Below are positions 26,120 through 38,133 of a stretch of DNA of 64,000 nt, one piece after another. The notes beneath the pieces were generated by a model that ran no database searches, was not told where the DNA came from, and was given only the letters and a program-made list of their open reading frames with translations. The position numbers and the translations under genes were made by a program. Source of the DNA: Sipunculus nudus (taxonomy: Eukaryota; Annelida; Sipuncula; Golfingiida; Sipunculidae); assembly GCA_026874595.1 (NCBI GenBank), contig CM049306.1, positions 97,393,642 to 97,457,641 on the forward strand. Reading direction: 5' to 3'. Numbering within the stretch: the stretch's first letter is position 1; each line of letters begins with the position of its first letter.

Positions 26120-26929
26120 AGGGGGTGATTGGGGTGGTGATATGAGAATAACTGTACACCTGTCACAGCAGGGGATCTCCCCCAGTGACTGTAACAAATC
26201 AGAAACCCTGGCATAGCTGACTTCCAGTGACCTGGAGTGGGACCCTGCATCTGTAATCTGTAATCAAAGCAAATGACTACAATAGAGCCTCAAGAAAAAA
26301 ATCAATAACTAGCTTAATTTTCAAGCTTTTACTTCCAAATTTCAGATTTAAACAAATTAAATATTTATGTTTACATGCTGTGAAAATTAAATCAATGGTA
26401 CTTACAGGAAAAAAACATGCCAAGGTCAAAGTTGGTCAAAATTTAAAGTACTGATTTTATTTTTATGCTAATTACTTAAAAAATTTACAAAATTCAGATC
26501 TAATTTTGGGTAAACAATTGAATCTTAATTAAACATAGTTATATACTTGGGAAAATAGACTCTAGTTTCAAAATTTTTCATGTTAAGTGAGTAAATATTT
26601 TTCCTGATTTTTTACAAAGTCCATTATGTTTGGGCCCATAACTTAAAGAATTTATACTTAACAGACTTAATTTCTGGCATGTACATAGGAACTATATGGA
26701 AGAATATTTATGGTAAATACGAGGAAAAACAGATGAGTGGTTTTGATATTAGGCAGTCCTGAAGTGTGAAAATAGGATTTTAATAAAAAATTGAGGTTTT
26801 TCCTTAATTTCTCAAAGGAACGAAGTCGCAAAGACCCAGTTTTCGGCTTGGTAGGAGATCTTAGGGACATCTAACATTATGCTGAATTTTGGATTCCTAG
26901 GTCTTATGGTTTCAAAACGTGCAACATCT

Positions 26930-26975
26930 ACGGACGGACGGACGGACAGACAGACGGACGGACGGACGACAGACA
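26930..26975 (+). repeat. (ACGG/ACAG)n microsatellite of HE-B
   Basis: Tetranucleotide ACGG with ACAG variants, in the fixed position just before the 3' hairpin. Equivalent tracts are at 40239-40273, 44646-44692, 52876-52910 and 63640-63688. Confidence 0.9.
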
Positions 26976-27021
26976 ATGGACCACGACTATAGCTCAGATG
27001 ACTTATGGTCAGCTGAGCTAA

Positions 27022-29075
27022 TGATTGTAGTTGCCATAACCAGTCTTTTATACAATGAAGCTATCATCAGAAATATATACATATGCCCAATGTCATACTG
27101 ATATGTCAAATCCCTCCTGAGAATTAAGCATGGACAAACCCTGTGCAAAAATTATTGTAGGTGGCACCACCAGTCTTGTACAGGATAAAGCTATCAAATA
27201 TGTATAAATATAGCCAATTTCAGGCTGATATATCAAATTCCTCTGTAGAAATAAGTAGGTACATACACTGTGCAAAAGTCATTGTAGGTGGACACCTGTC
27301 TTGTGAATGAGAAAGCCATCAATGATGCATAGACAGGTCAAAATATCATGCCAATACATCAAACTTCCCTTGAGTTTGATGCACTGGGCTGACCAGGCTT
27401 AGGTGAGAAAGACAGGTGCCCGTAGTGAACTGTGACAAATTGCTGGCTCAAGCTGCTGCACTGAGTGAACTTTTTACCTGCACCTGGCTAGACTGAGTAA
27501 ACTTTTAACCTGTACCTGGCTGCACTGATTGAACTCTTGACCTGTTGCATAATCTGACACAGTTTGCAGTCTGATACAGCTGCAAGTTTGCCAAAGCTAT
27601 TAATAAACCCAGACTGTCATTTGGCATGTTGCCAAATCTAAAATAGTTGGCAGACTGTCAAGCTATTTATAGATACAGACACAATCTTGGCCTGTTGGTA
27701 TATCTGTTTACACATACTGAAAGACTTTGGTTAAAATGCTTTTTTTTAAGCTGATGCATTCATTAGATTTCTTAATAAAAATGTTTAGAATAATCAAAGA
27801 AGCAATCCTTTAATTTCTAAAGGTCTAATAATTGTGCCTAAAATCATTAAAGTATACTTGAAGGAAGGCCACCTAAGAACCATTTTGTTACATAAATAAA
27901 AACAACAGTTTTGCAAAAGGAGACTATTGCAGCCCTCATTTTGAAATCAGCTTACTAATGTCCTCAAGACTAACCTAAGCTTTCTATTACTCTACCAAAA
28001 CTCAATGAACCCCACCTATCTTTTTACAATTCAAAAATGCCTATCCTCAAATATTCTTGTAAAAAATTAAACCATTCAGCTTGACAGTTTCATCATAAAA
28101 CATTTTAAAGCTGTAAGTGGCTAAAATTACAAAGTTTCTGACCGTAAAAAAACAGGTTGATGTAGGTGGAGCCACAAAAACTGCAATTTCTAATACTTAT
28201 GAGTTACATGACCAACATTTGAAAAAATTAAGTGATCCTAGCTCCTATTCTTTCTGAGATTGTTATGTTAGTATGCTTACTTGCCAAATGAATAATTTTA
28301 AATTCCTGTAACTCAGCCAAAATTCATCAAACCAAAACTATTTGAACAAACTTGAGAGAGCTGGTCTCTGGAATCATTTCTGTGAAATATTGAACCATTT
28401 GGCTGAATGATTTTTTAAAAGATTTTCAAAGGTTTTTTAGCTTTCCCCCTTAAAATGTAAGTTAATGCAGGTGGTGCAACAAAACACTATCCCACAACAT
28501 TTAATATGTGACAGAATTTGCATAAAATATGGGGATGCCAGCTCCTGCTATTCCTGAGAAATTATTGATTAATGTACTGATGACTGATGACCCCTGTACA
28601 GAAATGGTCAATGTAGGTAGCGCCACCAATACCTCAATTTTAAATATGACTCATGTGACCAACATTCCCATGAAATTTGGTGATGATAGCTCCAGTCGTT
28701 TCTGAGACTGTAATTTTAGTATGCTTTTATGGACAAAGACTGACTAAGTTCAACTTCTTGTAACTCGGCCAAAAATCACTGAACTTTAAATATTCAAACA
28801 AACTTGAAAGAAATTGTTTCCCGAATCATTTCTGTGAAATATTGGACAATTTGGCTGAACAGTTTCAGAGGAGAAGATTTTTAAAGGTTTTTTAGCTAAA
28901 TAGCAATTAGCTAAAAAATAAGCTAAATCTGATAGTTTTTAAGATGACTAAATTTATTCATAAAATTTGGTAATTTTAGCTCCTGCCGTTTTTGTGATAG
29001 TATGGGTTAACGTACAGACAACAGACGACGGCCGTCTGACAACTCCACACCAATGCATAAGCTCACAGGTTCACT
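27022..29075 (+). mobile_element. HE-CD copy 1 (5' end displaced by HE-B)
   Basis: The left part (27022-27380) is about three copies of a 127-base unit ending TGTGCAAAAATTATTGTAGG into GTGGCACCACC (27160, 27287). Next comes a stretch with CTGGCTGCACTGATTGAACT-type repeats (27449-27545) and CTGTTGCCAAATCT repeats. The right part (28100-28910) has core units starting at degenerate palindromes at 28164, 28470 and 28616. It ends near ACAACAGACGACGGCCGTCT and CATAAGCTCACAGG before an A-run. The same order of parts recurs at 35186-36413 plus 40321-40480. Noncoding. Confidence 0.65.
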
Positions 29076-29084
29076 AAAAAAATA

Positions 29085-29562
29085 CAATTGTCTCCATCTT
29101 GATCAAATGAAGTTATATCCCTGAAAAAAAGTCTCTAGCTTCAGCAATTCTTATGTTAAGTGAGTAAATATATTTCCTGATTTTTTACAAGGTGCATTAT
29201 GTTCCTGCCCATTACTTAAAAAAATTACGCAATACTGACCTAATTTTTGGTATGTATAAATAGGAAATGTATGGAAGAATATGCATACTAAATATGATCA
29301 AAAACAGATCAGTGGTTTTGATATTAGGCAGTCTTGAAGTGTATCAATGGGTTTTTAATGGACAATGGAGGTTTTCCTTAATATCTAAAAGGAACAGTCC
29401 TAGTGACCCAATTTTCGGTATGATAGGCTATTTTGAGGACATCTTACTGTATGCAAAATTTTGGATTTGTAGGGCAACGGTTTCAAAATGTGCCCTGTTA
29501 ACAGACAGACGATGGACAATGGACCATGACTTAAGCTCAGATGACTAACAGTCAGCTGAGCT
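29085..29562 (+). mobile_element. HE-B 3' end fragment
   Basis: Matches the last core unit of HE-B (GGTTTTGATATTAGGCAGTC near 29314) and ends with CAGACGATGGACAATGGACC and the hairpin at 29534-29562. It has no 5' end, and the ACGG tract is nearly lost. The repeat-borne minus-strand frame has an early stop here. Confidence 0.7.
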
Positions 29563-30589
29563 AAAAATCTTACTGGCTATAAAATTTTGATCTTCTTTTA
29601 CAGGATCCAGATAGAAAATAAAGTTAGCAATTGCTTACCATTTCTATAGAAGAGATCAGAGGACTGGTATTTAAAGTAAGCAAATGCTAAACAAATTTTA
29701 CAGACCAAATGTTCAGAGAATGATATTTATGATCAAATTATTGCAACATTTATCACAGTATTTTGCATTGAAGCAAAAACCATATTTAACAAATCCTGAT
29801 TTAATTTTTTTTTCTAGCTTCAACAATTATCATGGTGAATGAGTAAATAACTTTCCCTTTATTCCTTTTTATTCAATACCTTGTGTTTGCTGGCCCTGAT
29901 CTGCATGCAAAGAAAGGAAGCATCTTAAGGTTAACTTACTCCTGAAATCCTATGTAGCTTCTTTGTATAGGGCAGTCAGGACCTTTTAAGGCCCAGGGTT
30001 TAATCAACTTGATTGCCTCCTTTCCTATTTTCCAATGCTGAAGAATTGGCAGCCAGGCTCATTTAGGGATATCTTATATGACTTGGGGGACCTTGAACAA
30101 TAGGATCTGCTCTATTGTAACACAAGACATTCTACTGAAAGTTTCATTACCTTTAACTACCCATTGTCCACAAGGTCCTGAGAAGACTTATTAAGTTCTT
30201 CCATGAAAGTCTTCCATACATGAGGTCATAGCCATTATCTTTTCATAGTCAAGAGAGACAAGCTTCAATGATATTTGTACAAGTTCATTCTCTATGCAAC
30301 ATAATTTTCCTTTCACTTAAATAAGCTTGAGCAGAAAATAAAACAATAGAATGAAAACTGACTGCTACTTTATTAATAATACCCTATTATATATCTTCTA
30401 TTTCTTTCTGATTTTAATTAAGTTTGGTACTTGATTACAAAATTTGTTTGTAGAATCTGGAATATATAAATATAACTTACCTGAGGAGCATAAAATTATT
30501 TTTACACAGTTCACTTGGCTGACTAGCATCATATCATAGGCTAATATTCACAACAGGAATTTTATTATCTGAAAACCAAATTGAGATGA
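29563..30589. other. Anonymous DNA, no gene seen
   Basis: No frame of note. GCTTCAACAATTATCATGG at about 29818 resembles a phrase of HE-B (GCTTCAATAATTTTCATG at 39191), so part may be decayed HE-B. Confidence 0.45.
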
Positions 30590-31300
30590 ACTTTAGATGT
30601 GATCTGGACCTTTGACCTTCTGACACCAAAGTTGACAGGGTTCTTCTTTGAATGATAGGTCACACATATGTGAAGTATGAATCCTGTCATGACTGGTTTA
30701 TACAAGTTGTACAAGAGAAGAATAAGATCAAGGTTACCATTTTTTTCTGCAAACCTGGTGGAAACAACTTGTGTGTCAAATTTGAGGGACACATTCAGAA
30801 TACCTCAATAGACACACAAATGCTAAAGACGAAGTATAATTCCACTGGTTTGACCCTGAAGATAAAGACAAAGATCATAAGTTTTCAAAGTCCTTTAAGA
30901 ACATGGTTGAACATTCTATCAAATTTGAGGGCAAAATATGCAATACTTCAAAAAATTTCATGTTCACAAAATATTTACAATTTTGTTAATTTGCCCTTGC
31001 AATTTTTTACCTTCCATAGAGCATTGTGAAACAACATGTGTGTAAAATTTGGGAGAAATATTGAGTATTTCAAAAGTTATATGAATCACAATTATTCTGC
31101 AGATTTCTGCAAATCTGACCTTGGAGACATAATTTTGGGTTTCCTATGAGATTTTACCAAGACCTCCCTGGGTGTTGTGTTAGAAGTGTCTACATCTAAC
31201 AGTTACCATTTGTGCCTTGCTTATAGAAGATGGGCTTGTCAGATGGAGGATGGACAAAGACCCATCTCTACAACTCAGCATTACTGAAAGTCAACTGAAC
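30590..31300 (+). mobile_element. HE-I repeat ending in a decayed HE-A-like 3' end
   Basis: Internal phrases recur every 150-200 bases: AACAACTTGTGTGTCAAATT (30763) and AACAACATGTGTGTAAAATT (31031), followed by TTGAGGG or TTGGGAG and CTTCAAAA or TTTCAAAAGTTAT. At 31140-31300 the text changes to an HE-A-like 3' end (TTACCATTTGTGCCTTGC, then GATGGAGGATGGACAAAG, then a decayed hairpin CAACTCAGCATTAC...GTCAACTGAACT). This is either one diverged element or two fragments. Noncoding. Confidence 0.5.
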
Positions 31301-34300
31301 TGATTAGTTTTTGTCTTGATAAGCAATGTACAAAATATGTATGACAGCAACCAGGAATTAATATTTGGTCATTACAACAAATGTTGCATGTCTTTTCATT
31401 GGCTTCAGCTCTTCCATCAAATTATAGATTATGTGGCGTTTCATTTAATCTTGTCTTTAGTGCAGACTTTTGTTTACTGGTCCCTTTGTGTAAGCAAAAC
31501 ATGAGTAGAAACTGAGTCTTAATAATAACAGAATTCTTCTATATGGCATTATTAAAACTGTCACCCAGCTACCAACCTTCATAGTCATTAACTGAGAAAC
31601 AAAAGTCATAATTAAAGGTTCTAGTAACGAGTATAACAAAATAAAAAGTTAAAAGTTTAAACAGAAGATCAAAATTTTATTTAAAGCCAATTTTTCAGGG
31701 ATAGATTGGTAAGCAAGTGGTAGAGCTGCAATAAATATTAAACCAACTTGAAACATAATGAACCATAACTATACTAAAAAGAGATATGCCTTGATATACA
31801 GGTACATATTGTAATATACATAATATCATATATCATAATCGGTGGATTCAGATGGTAAATGATGGCCTTTTATGCCAGCCCAACAAGTATAAAGGTGGTT
31901 TTTGCATATTCTTATTAATAATAGCCTCCTGCACATAACATGAATTTAGGCTAATTAAGACACCACACTGATTTCATATGAATGAGCCAATGGTGATGAG
32001 CAAAGCATTTTTTCTTGACATTAACCACAGAAACAAAAATAAACCAAAATGATTTCAAATAATATCAAATGATACAAAAATATCAACAATACAATTATTT
32101 TGATACATAATCAAAAACCAAAATTAGTGCAAAATATATACTAATATTTTATATGATACCAGTATATCATAAAATTTTGAGGGGGAAGGATGTGTCACTG
32201 ATGTTGATATTAATTACCATGAAAACTGAAAATTTATATAAAAACTCTGATCAGCACTTCTGCCTGTTCTTTTAATTAATGTTAAGTTTAACATCATTAA
32301 AAATGTATATTTTATAACAGATTATGTTCATTTTAGATTTCCTAACTTTACCTAGGAGAAAAATAAAAAAAACTTCATCATGGGAATATAAAAATCACTT
32401 GTATTATAAAATGTGTTAAATCTGTATGATTTAATTACAAAGAAACAAGGTTTATCAGCCTAATAGGAAACCCGGCCACATTTAATGGGTTTCTGGTATC
32501 ACAAGAGCTTATACAAATCTAGAGAAGGACCCTGGAAAGAAATGCAAAAGCCCAAATGATTCTTCAGAGCTACTACACAGAAACTGTATCAAATCATGCT
32601 TTGTTATTAAAATTGGGTACTGAAAAAGCTTAGTTTCATTGGACTCGTTTATGACATTATCTGAGCGAGAACACTATCAGGTTTCCTTAATGCATCAATA
32701 GCCTCCGAACAACATGTAATTTAATATTTTGAAAGTTTTTGTTTGGTCATATGATTTTTATCTTCAACATCACAAAAACCTCAACACTAAATACAACAAT
32801 ATGAAGACCATGCACAAAAAAGCAAAATTTCTTAAATTACATTCTATGACACTTTTCCCACACTTTTTCTATGTATCATTATTTTTCAATGCTTTGTGCC
32901 TATGCTTATTTTACAGTCTTGAAATGGGAATATATTATCCTACTTTTTCTCACCTTTGCTGCTGTGGAAAATATTCTTAGCTTAAAAACTTTGGAAAAAT
33001 TATTTTTTGTTTTGTTTTAAAAGGTTTGGGAATATTCTTAAATGCTGATTGTCTTAAATGCTCTTTTTATCAAAACAGTCTGTGGTATTTCTTTATTGAT
33101 AGTTTTATAACAATCTTGCTTGTCTTTGTTTATATAACAAGGGCTGGATCACTGTTTTTTTTCATTGGTTGTCTCAAGGACAGCATACCCTAAGAAATTT
33201 TGGGAAATCATATGCAATATATTTCTTATACATACAAATAAACACAGAGACTGACTGCCAGGCAGTCAAACATGGGCAAGCTTACAGCTTAATTATAACC
33301 TCTACTTAACTACGGATTGTGATAATTGTTTCCCGTGATGAAGATCTATCTTCCTAACAAAGGCTAAAGGGTCACCTATTGATTACAATTTTTAATCTTT
33401 CCATCCTACTGAAGCTCTCACACATTTACTCTAAATTCTGACACAGTTTATTTAGAGAAGTGCTAACACTATAGTCTCTCTTGCATGCTGCTAAAGACTG
33501 TGGGAACTAGTTACTGGCCAGCCTGCCTTAATGTCTAGCCATGCAGGTGGTACATATCAGCTGTACCCCCTCTTTCACTGGTAAGCGTGTTGACTGGGCG
33601 TGATCATCTGATCTCCCCCTGCACCATAAGGACTAAATGGCATTGTCATCATGCTCTCCATGTCTCCTTTGTTATATACTCATAAACAATTAAAAGTGGC
33701 CCAGAGTAGCAAGATTCTGGTCCAACAGCCAATGGAGTTAAAAACACGGGGGATCTGATAAGCCAATCAGATAACAATGTCCCTGGAGAGAACGAAGGAA
33801 TTTTTACAGACAACATCTGTGTTCAATCACTGCATTGGCTCTGTAGAGAATTCTCACAGAAAAAAACACTACCAGTACACTGTTATCTGTACCAATGTCA
33901 GACATTTGGCTATGATGCTGTGAGCTGCAAAGCACTGAAAACAACCATCTTAAAAAAAGTCTGCATACACAGAATAGTATTTGTTTGAATGATTTATTGA
34001 CACAATACATAGTAAGTACATTCATGTGGTATTCTACCTAAGCACATATATAAATATAAACATGTATCAATAGATTGAGCGCAAGCTACTTAAAGCTTAT
34101 GTAGCTCGCTCCTGAATTCTAAAGTGATAATTTTCTTATGCATGGCAGGAGGGGTGTGATGTTAACATATTGATGACTGAAGTATCATGGAAGATGTGGA
34201 TAGCATAATGACTATGACACAGAATAGTAGGCGTGCCAAACTCTGAAAAGTCCTCTAGAATTATTTTTTATGGCATCGAATTTTTACAGAAGCATCCATG

Positions 34301-35185
34301 TGGGATCTGTCCAGTGTTGGGAGGTGAAAAAGATGTGGGTGGATGCCATTGCAAAATTTGAATGTGAAGGTCATTTTAAAGGTCATCATGGTCATTAGGT
34401 ACAAAATTTCAGAATTTTCCTTTAGTTGGTGTAATAGGCCATTATTATCCATTTAAGATGTCCATAATATTCAATTATTTTGTTGATTGCTAATGAAAAA
34501 TTTAGTATTGTAAACTGATAAACTTATAATGAAAACAAAAATGTAGAAAATTTACTACATAGGCCTTTGATTTCACTGAAGCTGTAACCCTGTGTCTACA
34601 TATTCTGTTCATCCTGTCGGTGGGTTGTGTGTTTACAAGTCTCTCACTCTTCTCTGAGATGTCTGAATGCACAGACTTCAGACTTGATCATTTTATCATG
34701 AATGGGACACATTTGAACCCTATCGTGTTCTATGCAACAGTGGCCACCAGGGGGCGCAGGTGACTATGACACAGCTACCTTTTGTTTTGCTATAGATGTC
34801 AGTTTGTTCTCAATGTTAACATGTATTGAAAACTTGACTTTAGCTTCTTACTAGCTTCTTAACAATATTGAGTTGTTATACTCCTTCCAATGTAGTGATA
34901 TCACGTTATTTTCTTTCTTTCTTATTGCCACAAAGCAGATTAATTCTCAAATGGATGCACTGTGCAATTTTTTTCATATGTGGTAGTGCATGCTTATTTG
35001 TGTATGATCATCTTTATACTGTTTTTAAGTGAGAATCTCAAAATCACTAGCATGTACATGCTGCTTTGCAGACTGTAGTGTTAAGAATAAAAATATGATA
35101 AAATATACAAGACCTACAGGCCTAATGCGAACCTGTGTAATGGTTTGGACATAAGGTATAATGCTTCAATACTTGGCCATTACTT
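31301..35185. other. Anonymous DNA, no gene seen
   Basis: Short unrecognised frames only (for example 32729-32980 plus, 33804-34025 minus). Two CCAAT pentamers occur within 40 bases near 33731 and 33762 in a less AT-rich patch. No transcription start can be argued from that. The CTCF-like site at 34744 lies here. Confidence 0.45.
34744..34757 (+). promoter_or_regulatory. CTCF-like core motif
   Basis: CCACCAGGGGGCGC fits every position of the 14-base CTCF core consensus CCASYAGRKGGCRS. CTCF exists in most bilaterians, including molluscs, and its core motif is strongly conserved. The match is exact and sits in AT-rich single-copy-looking DNA where such a GC-rich word is unlikely by chance. Occupancy is unknown. 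Confidence 0.45.
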
Positions 35186-36413
35186 TTCAAGTAGGCCTAC
35201 ATGTCTTGTATATAACAAAGGTATCAGAGATGTATACAAATGCCGGATTTCAGGCTGATATTCCCTCCTGAGAAATAAGCAGGGACATACACTTTGCAAA
35301 AATTATTGTAGGTGGCACCTTTACCTGGTGGCACTGTGTGAACTATTGACCTGTTGCCAAAACTGATACAGTTGCAAGTTTGCCAAAGCTATAAATAGAT
35401 CCAGGCTGACCTTTGGCCTGTTGCCTTATCTGAAATAATTGGCAGTTTGCCAACCTATTTAACCTGAAATCTAAATGTCTAGTGGCATAATGAAATAGAT
35501 GCTGATAAACTGGTGTCAGGCTAGATGTAACTGCTTCACACAGCTAACATATATGGTAAATTGACTCAATTCAATCTTCATAATTCAGCCAAAAATCATT
35601 CATGTGGAACGATTAAAGAAAATAATTATAAGAATTATTGTGGGGATTATTCTTGTAAAATAATTAACAAATTAGCTTCAGTGGAGTCAGTTGAAAAATG
35701 TTTTGCAGCTATAACTATATATAGGAAGATATAGCAAACTGGCGAAGTTCAGCTTCCTGTAACTCAGCCGAAAAGCATTGAACCAAAACTATTTTTACAC
35801 AAACTTGAATTTTCAACATCTGAGGATAATTATTGTGTGAGATTTAAGAATTTAGACCAGTGAGAAGAAGATCCTTGTAGCCACTGAGCTGAAATGGGCT
35901 GTTTTGCCATATGACTAAATTCAGCTTTCCATAACTCAGCCAAAAGTTACTAAACAGAGACCATTTGCACAAATTTCAGAAAGCACTACCCTAGGATCAT
36001 TTCTGTGTGATATATATATAAAACAATTTGGCTATATGGTTTCAGAGAAAAGTTCTTTGTAGCCCTCAGTATGATACAGGCACTGATGACCACCGTACAA
36101 AATAGGCCAATGCAGGTGGCGCCACCAATACCTCAATTTCAGAATTGACTCATGTGACCAACATTTGATTAAATTTGGTGATGATAGCTCCAGCCCTTTC
36201 TGAGTTTGAAATTTTAGTATGCTTTTTCAGTTGGATGAATAAGTTTCCTGTAACTCGGCTGAAAATCACTGAACTGGAACCATTTGAACAAACTTGAGAG
36301 AGATTGTTTCTGGGATTATTTCTGTGAAATATTGGACAATTTGAAGATTTTTAAAGGTTTTTAAGCCCTTTCCCTATAAAACCTCTGTAAATGCAGATAG
36401 CAAACAAGGGACC
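35186..36413 (+). mobile_element. HE-CD copy 2, left part
   Basis: Begins with the 127-base unit (CATGTCTTGTATATAACAAA, then ATTATTGTAGGTGGCACC at about 35305), passes through the TTGACCTGTTGCC and GTTTGCCAAAGCTAT region (35343-35400) and reaches core units with TGTAACTCAGCCGAAAAGCA (35759) and CAGGTGGCGCCACC (36114). It stops at GCAGATAGCAAA, where HE-B begins, and resumes at 40321. Parts and order are the same as in copy 1 at 27022-29075. Confidence 0.65.
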
Positions 36414-38133
36414 TATGGGTCACGGCGCTCAGCTGATCATGATTGAACTATTAATGTATCACCATTGTGATACTATATTTAGTCGACAAACCTTATGAAT
36501 ATCATGGACCTATTAGGCTATTATAAAGGAATATAATGTCATATGTGAGTAAATCATGTATGAAATTACCTGACTGATGGATTAATATGGAGTAAATATA
36601 GTGGTTTATTTTTTATTTATTTGGGAGCTGTTGAAAATAGCAATATATTTGAGCAAATATGAATGCAATGACAGAACACTAAGCAGTGGAAGAATGATGA
36701 TAAGGCTATTTGTTGAAGGATCAATAGTGTATGGAAGTCCGCATGATTTCAATTTGACATATATAATGTTATTATTAACTATGCTGAAGAGTGGATTTAT
36801 GAATTGTGACTGTATGACATGATATCTCTTAGGTCTTGACAAGGTACATTATATTGATGCCCACCACGTCTACATATTACACAATATTGACATAATTTCT
36901 TGCACGTACATAGGTAACAAACAGTTATACAATATATAAAAATATGAATATATCTGATTCAACTTGTTCTCATTTACTGAGGCTGACATTGGGATGGGGT
37001 TCGGAGAAGGAAACAGTGTGGGCAGCAAGGAGGGTTGGATGTAGAGAGAAAAGGAGATAGAGTGAGAGGGACGGAGCATTCAACAGTACTTAAACACCTG
37101 GACGGTTAAAATCTAAAATATTATGAAATGAAAATAAAGTCTGAGAGAAAGAGGTAATCTAGGCTATGGTTGGTTGATATGATTGAAGAAATTGTTGCAA
37201 ATAATATTTTAAGATCTGACTTTGCGTTTTCATTGGATACCTTTTTGACAGGCTGTTGACAGTTCAACATTTTTCACATTTGTCTAATGAGATCCAATTT
37301 TTTAAATTTAAACTTTAATTAAACTTTTTTTTCTATTTTATGATATGTATACAGTTGCTATAAAATCCCCACTCCACAGGCGGAAGGACTTGATGGAGGG
37401 GGGGGGGGGTGGGTTACGATGGGAGTTACAACGCCTCTGTCTCTCTGTATATATTTTCTTCAAATTATTAAATTTTATGCTATAGCAATAGCACTATTGT
37501 TGACAGTGTGAAGGAGCAAGGACTTAGTGGGGTGGGGGAAGGGGATGGTGGGAGTTACAATACCCTTGCATATACGTACAGGATATGAAATTTAATTAAT
37601 CAGAGCTTACAGGAAAAAAAAGTTTATTTATAATTATTAAATATTTAAAACAGGCAAGTAAGCTAGAGAAACAAAGCAAATAATTTTAATTCCCATTCTT
37701 CTGAGCCAGGAAATTATGAACAATTTTTACATAAATTCCTTTTTTTATAACATCATTTTTTTCCAGGTTTGAAAATGTAACTATACATTTAGAGTATAAC
37801 ATATATATGTGAATATTTCAGTTGATTCACATTTCTTAATTGCATCAACATATATATCTAATAAATTAGGTTTATAGTACCTGTCAACAGAATGGGGTGG
37901 AGGGAGGAAGGGAGGCATAGGGGTGAGAGAGAGAGAAAAAGAGAGAGAAAAATAGAGCTAGAAAGAGAGAAAGGGAAAGAGAGAGAGGAGAAAGGCTCTC
38001 TGGTAATTACTGCCTGACCCAGCCTGACCCAGACACTCACAGAAGCAGTAGGCAAGGAGTGAAGGTGTTATGTAACAGCCTGGAACACTGTTAACCAATG
38101 GCTTGATGTAAACATTCAAGACATGGTGCTATA
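36414..38133 (+). mobile_element. HE-B 5' end and body, older part of a composite
   Basis: Starts ACAAGGGACCTATGGGTCAC and GGCGCTCAGCTG, fitting the HE-B terminus at 61093. From about 37105 (TTAAAATCTAAAATATTATG) it matches the HE-B body at 25144. It contains G-runs at 37393-37412 and repeated GGGAGTTACAA phrases (37421, 37550). It is followed directly by a second, slightly decayed HE-B 5' end at 38134, so the block is two HE-B pieces in tandem. Confidence 0.6.
37892..37994 (+). repeat. Homopurine GA-rich tract
   Basis: About 100 bases almost free of pyrimidines (GGGGTGGAGGGAGG, then GAGAGAGAGAAAAAGAGAGA and so on). Such tracts can form triplex (H-DNA). A shorter similar tract occurs at 37015-37075. 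Confidence 0.7.

Larger units (their letters stand above)
25101..27019 (+). mobile_element. HE-B copy with one core unit
   Basis: 5' end ACAAGGGACCTATGGGTCAC and GTGCTCAGCTG. The body (25130-26560) is closely shared with 38134-39180, including a well-conserved block at 26155-26260 versus 38785-38885 containing GGGGATCTCCCCCAGTGACT. One core unit (GCCAAGGTCAAAGTTGG at about 26418) leads to ACGG/ACAG repeats at 26930-26975 and the terminal hairpin at 26991-27019. No protein-coding capacity beyond a short repeat-borne minus-strand frame (26667-26870). Confidence 0.75.

Noticed and set aside
26919-27101. Frame reading RTDGRTDRRTDGR
   Set aside because: It is the translation of the ACGG/ACAG microsatellite and hairpin of HE-B.
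33725-33775. Promoter with two CCAAT boxes
   Set aside because: No TATA, initiator or downstream coding sequence; two pentamers are expected by chance.
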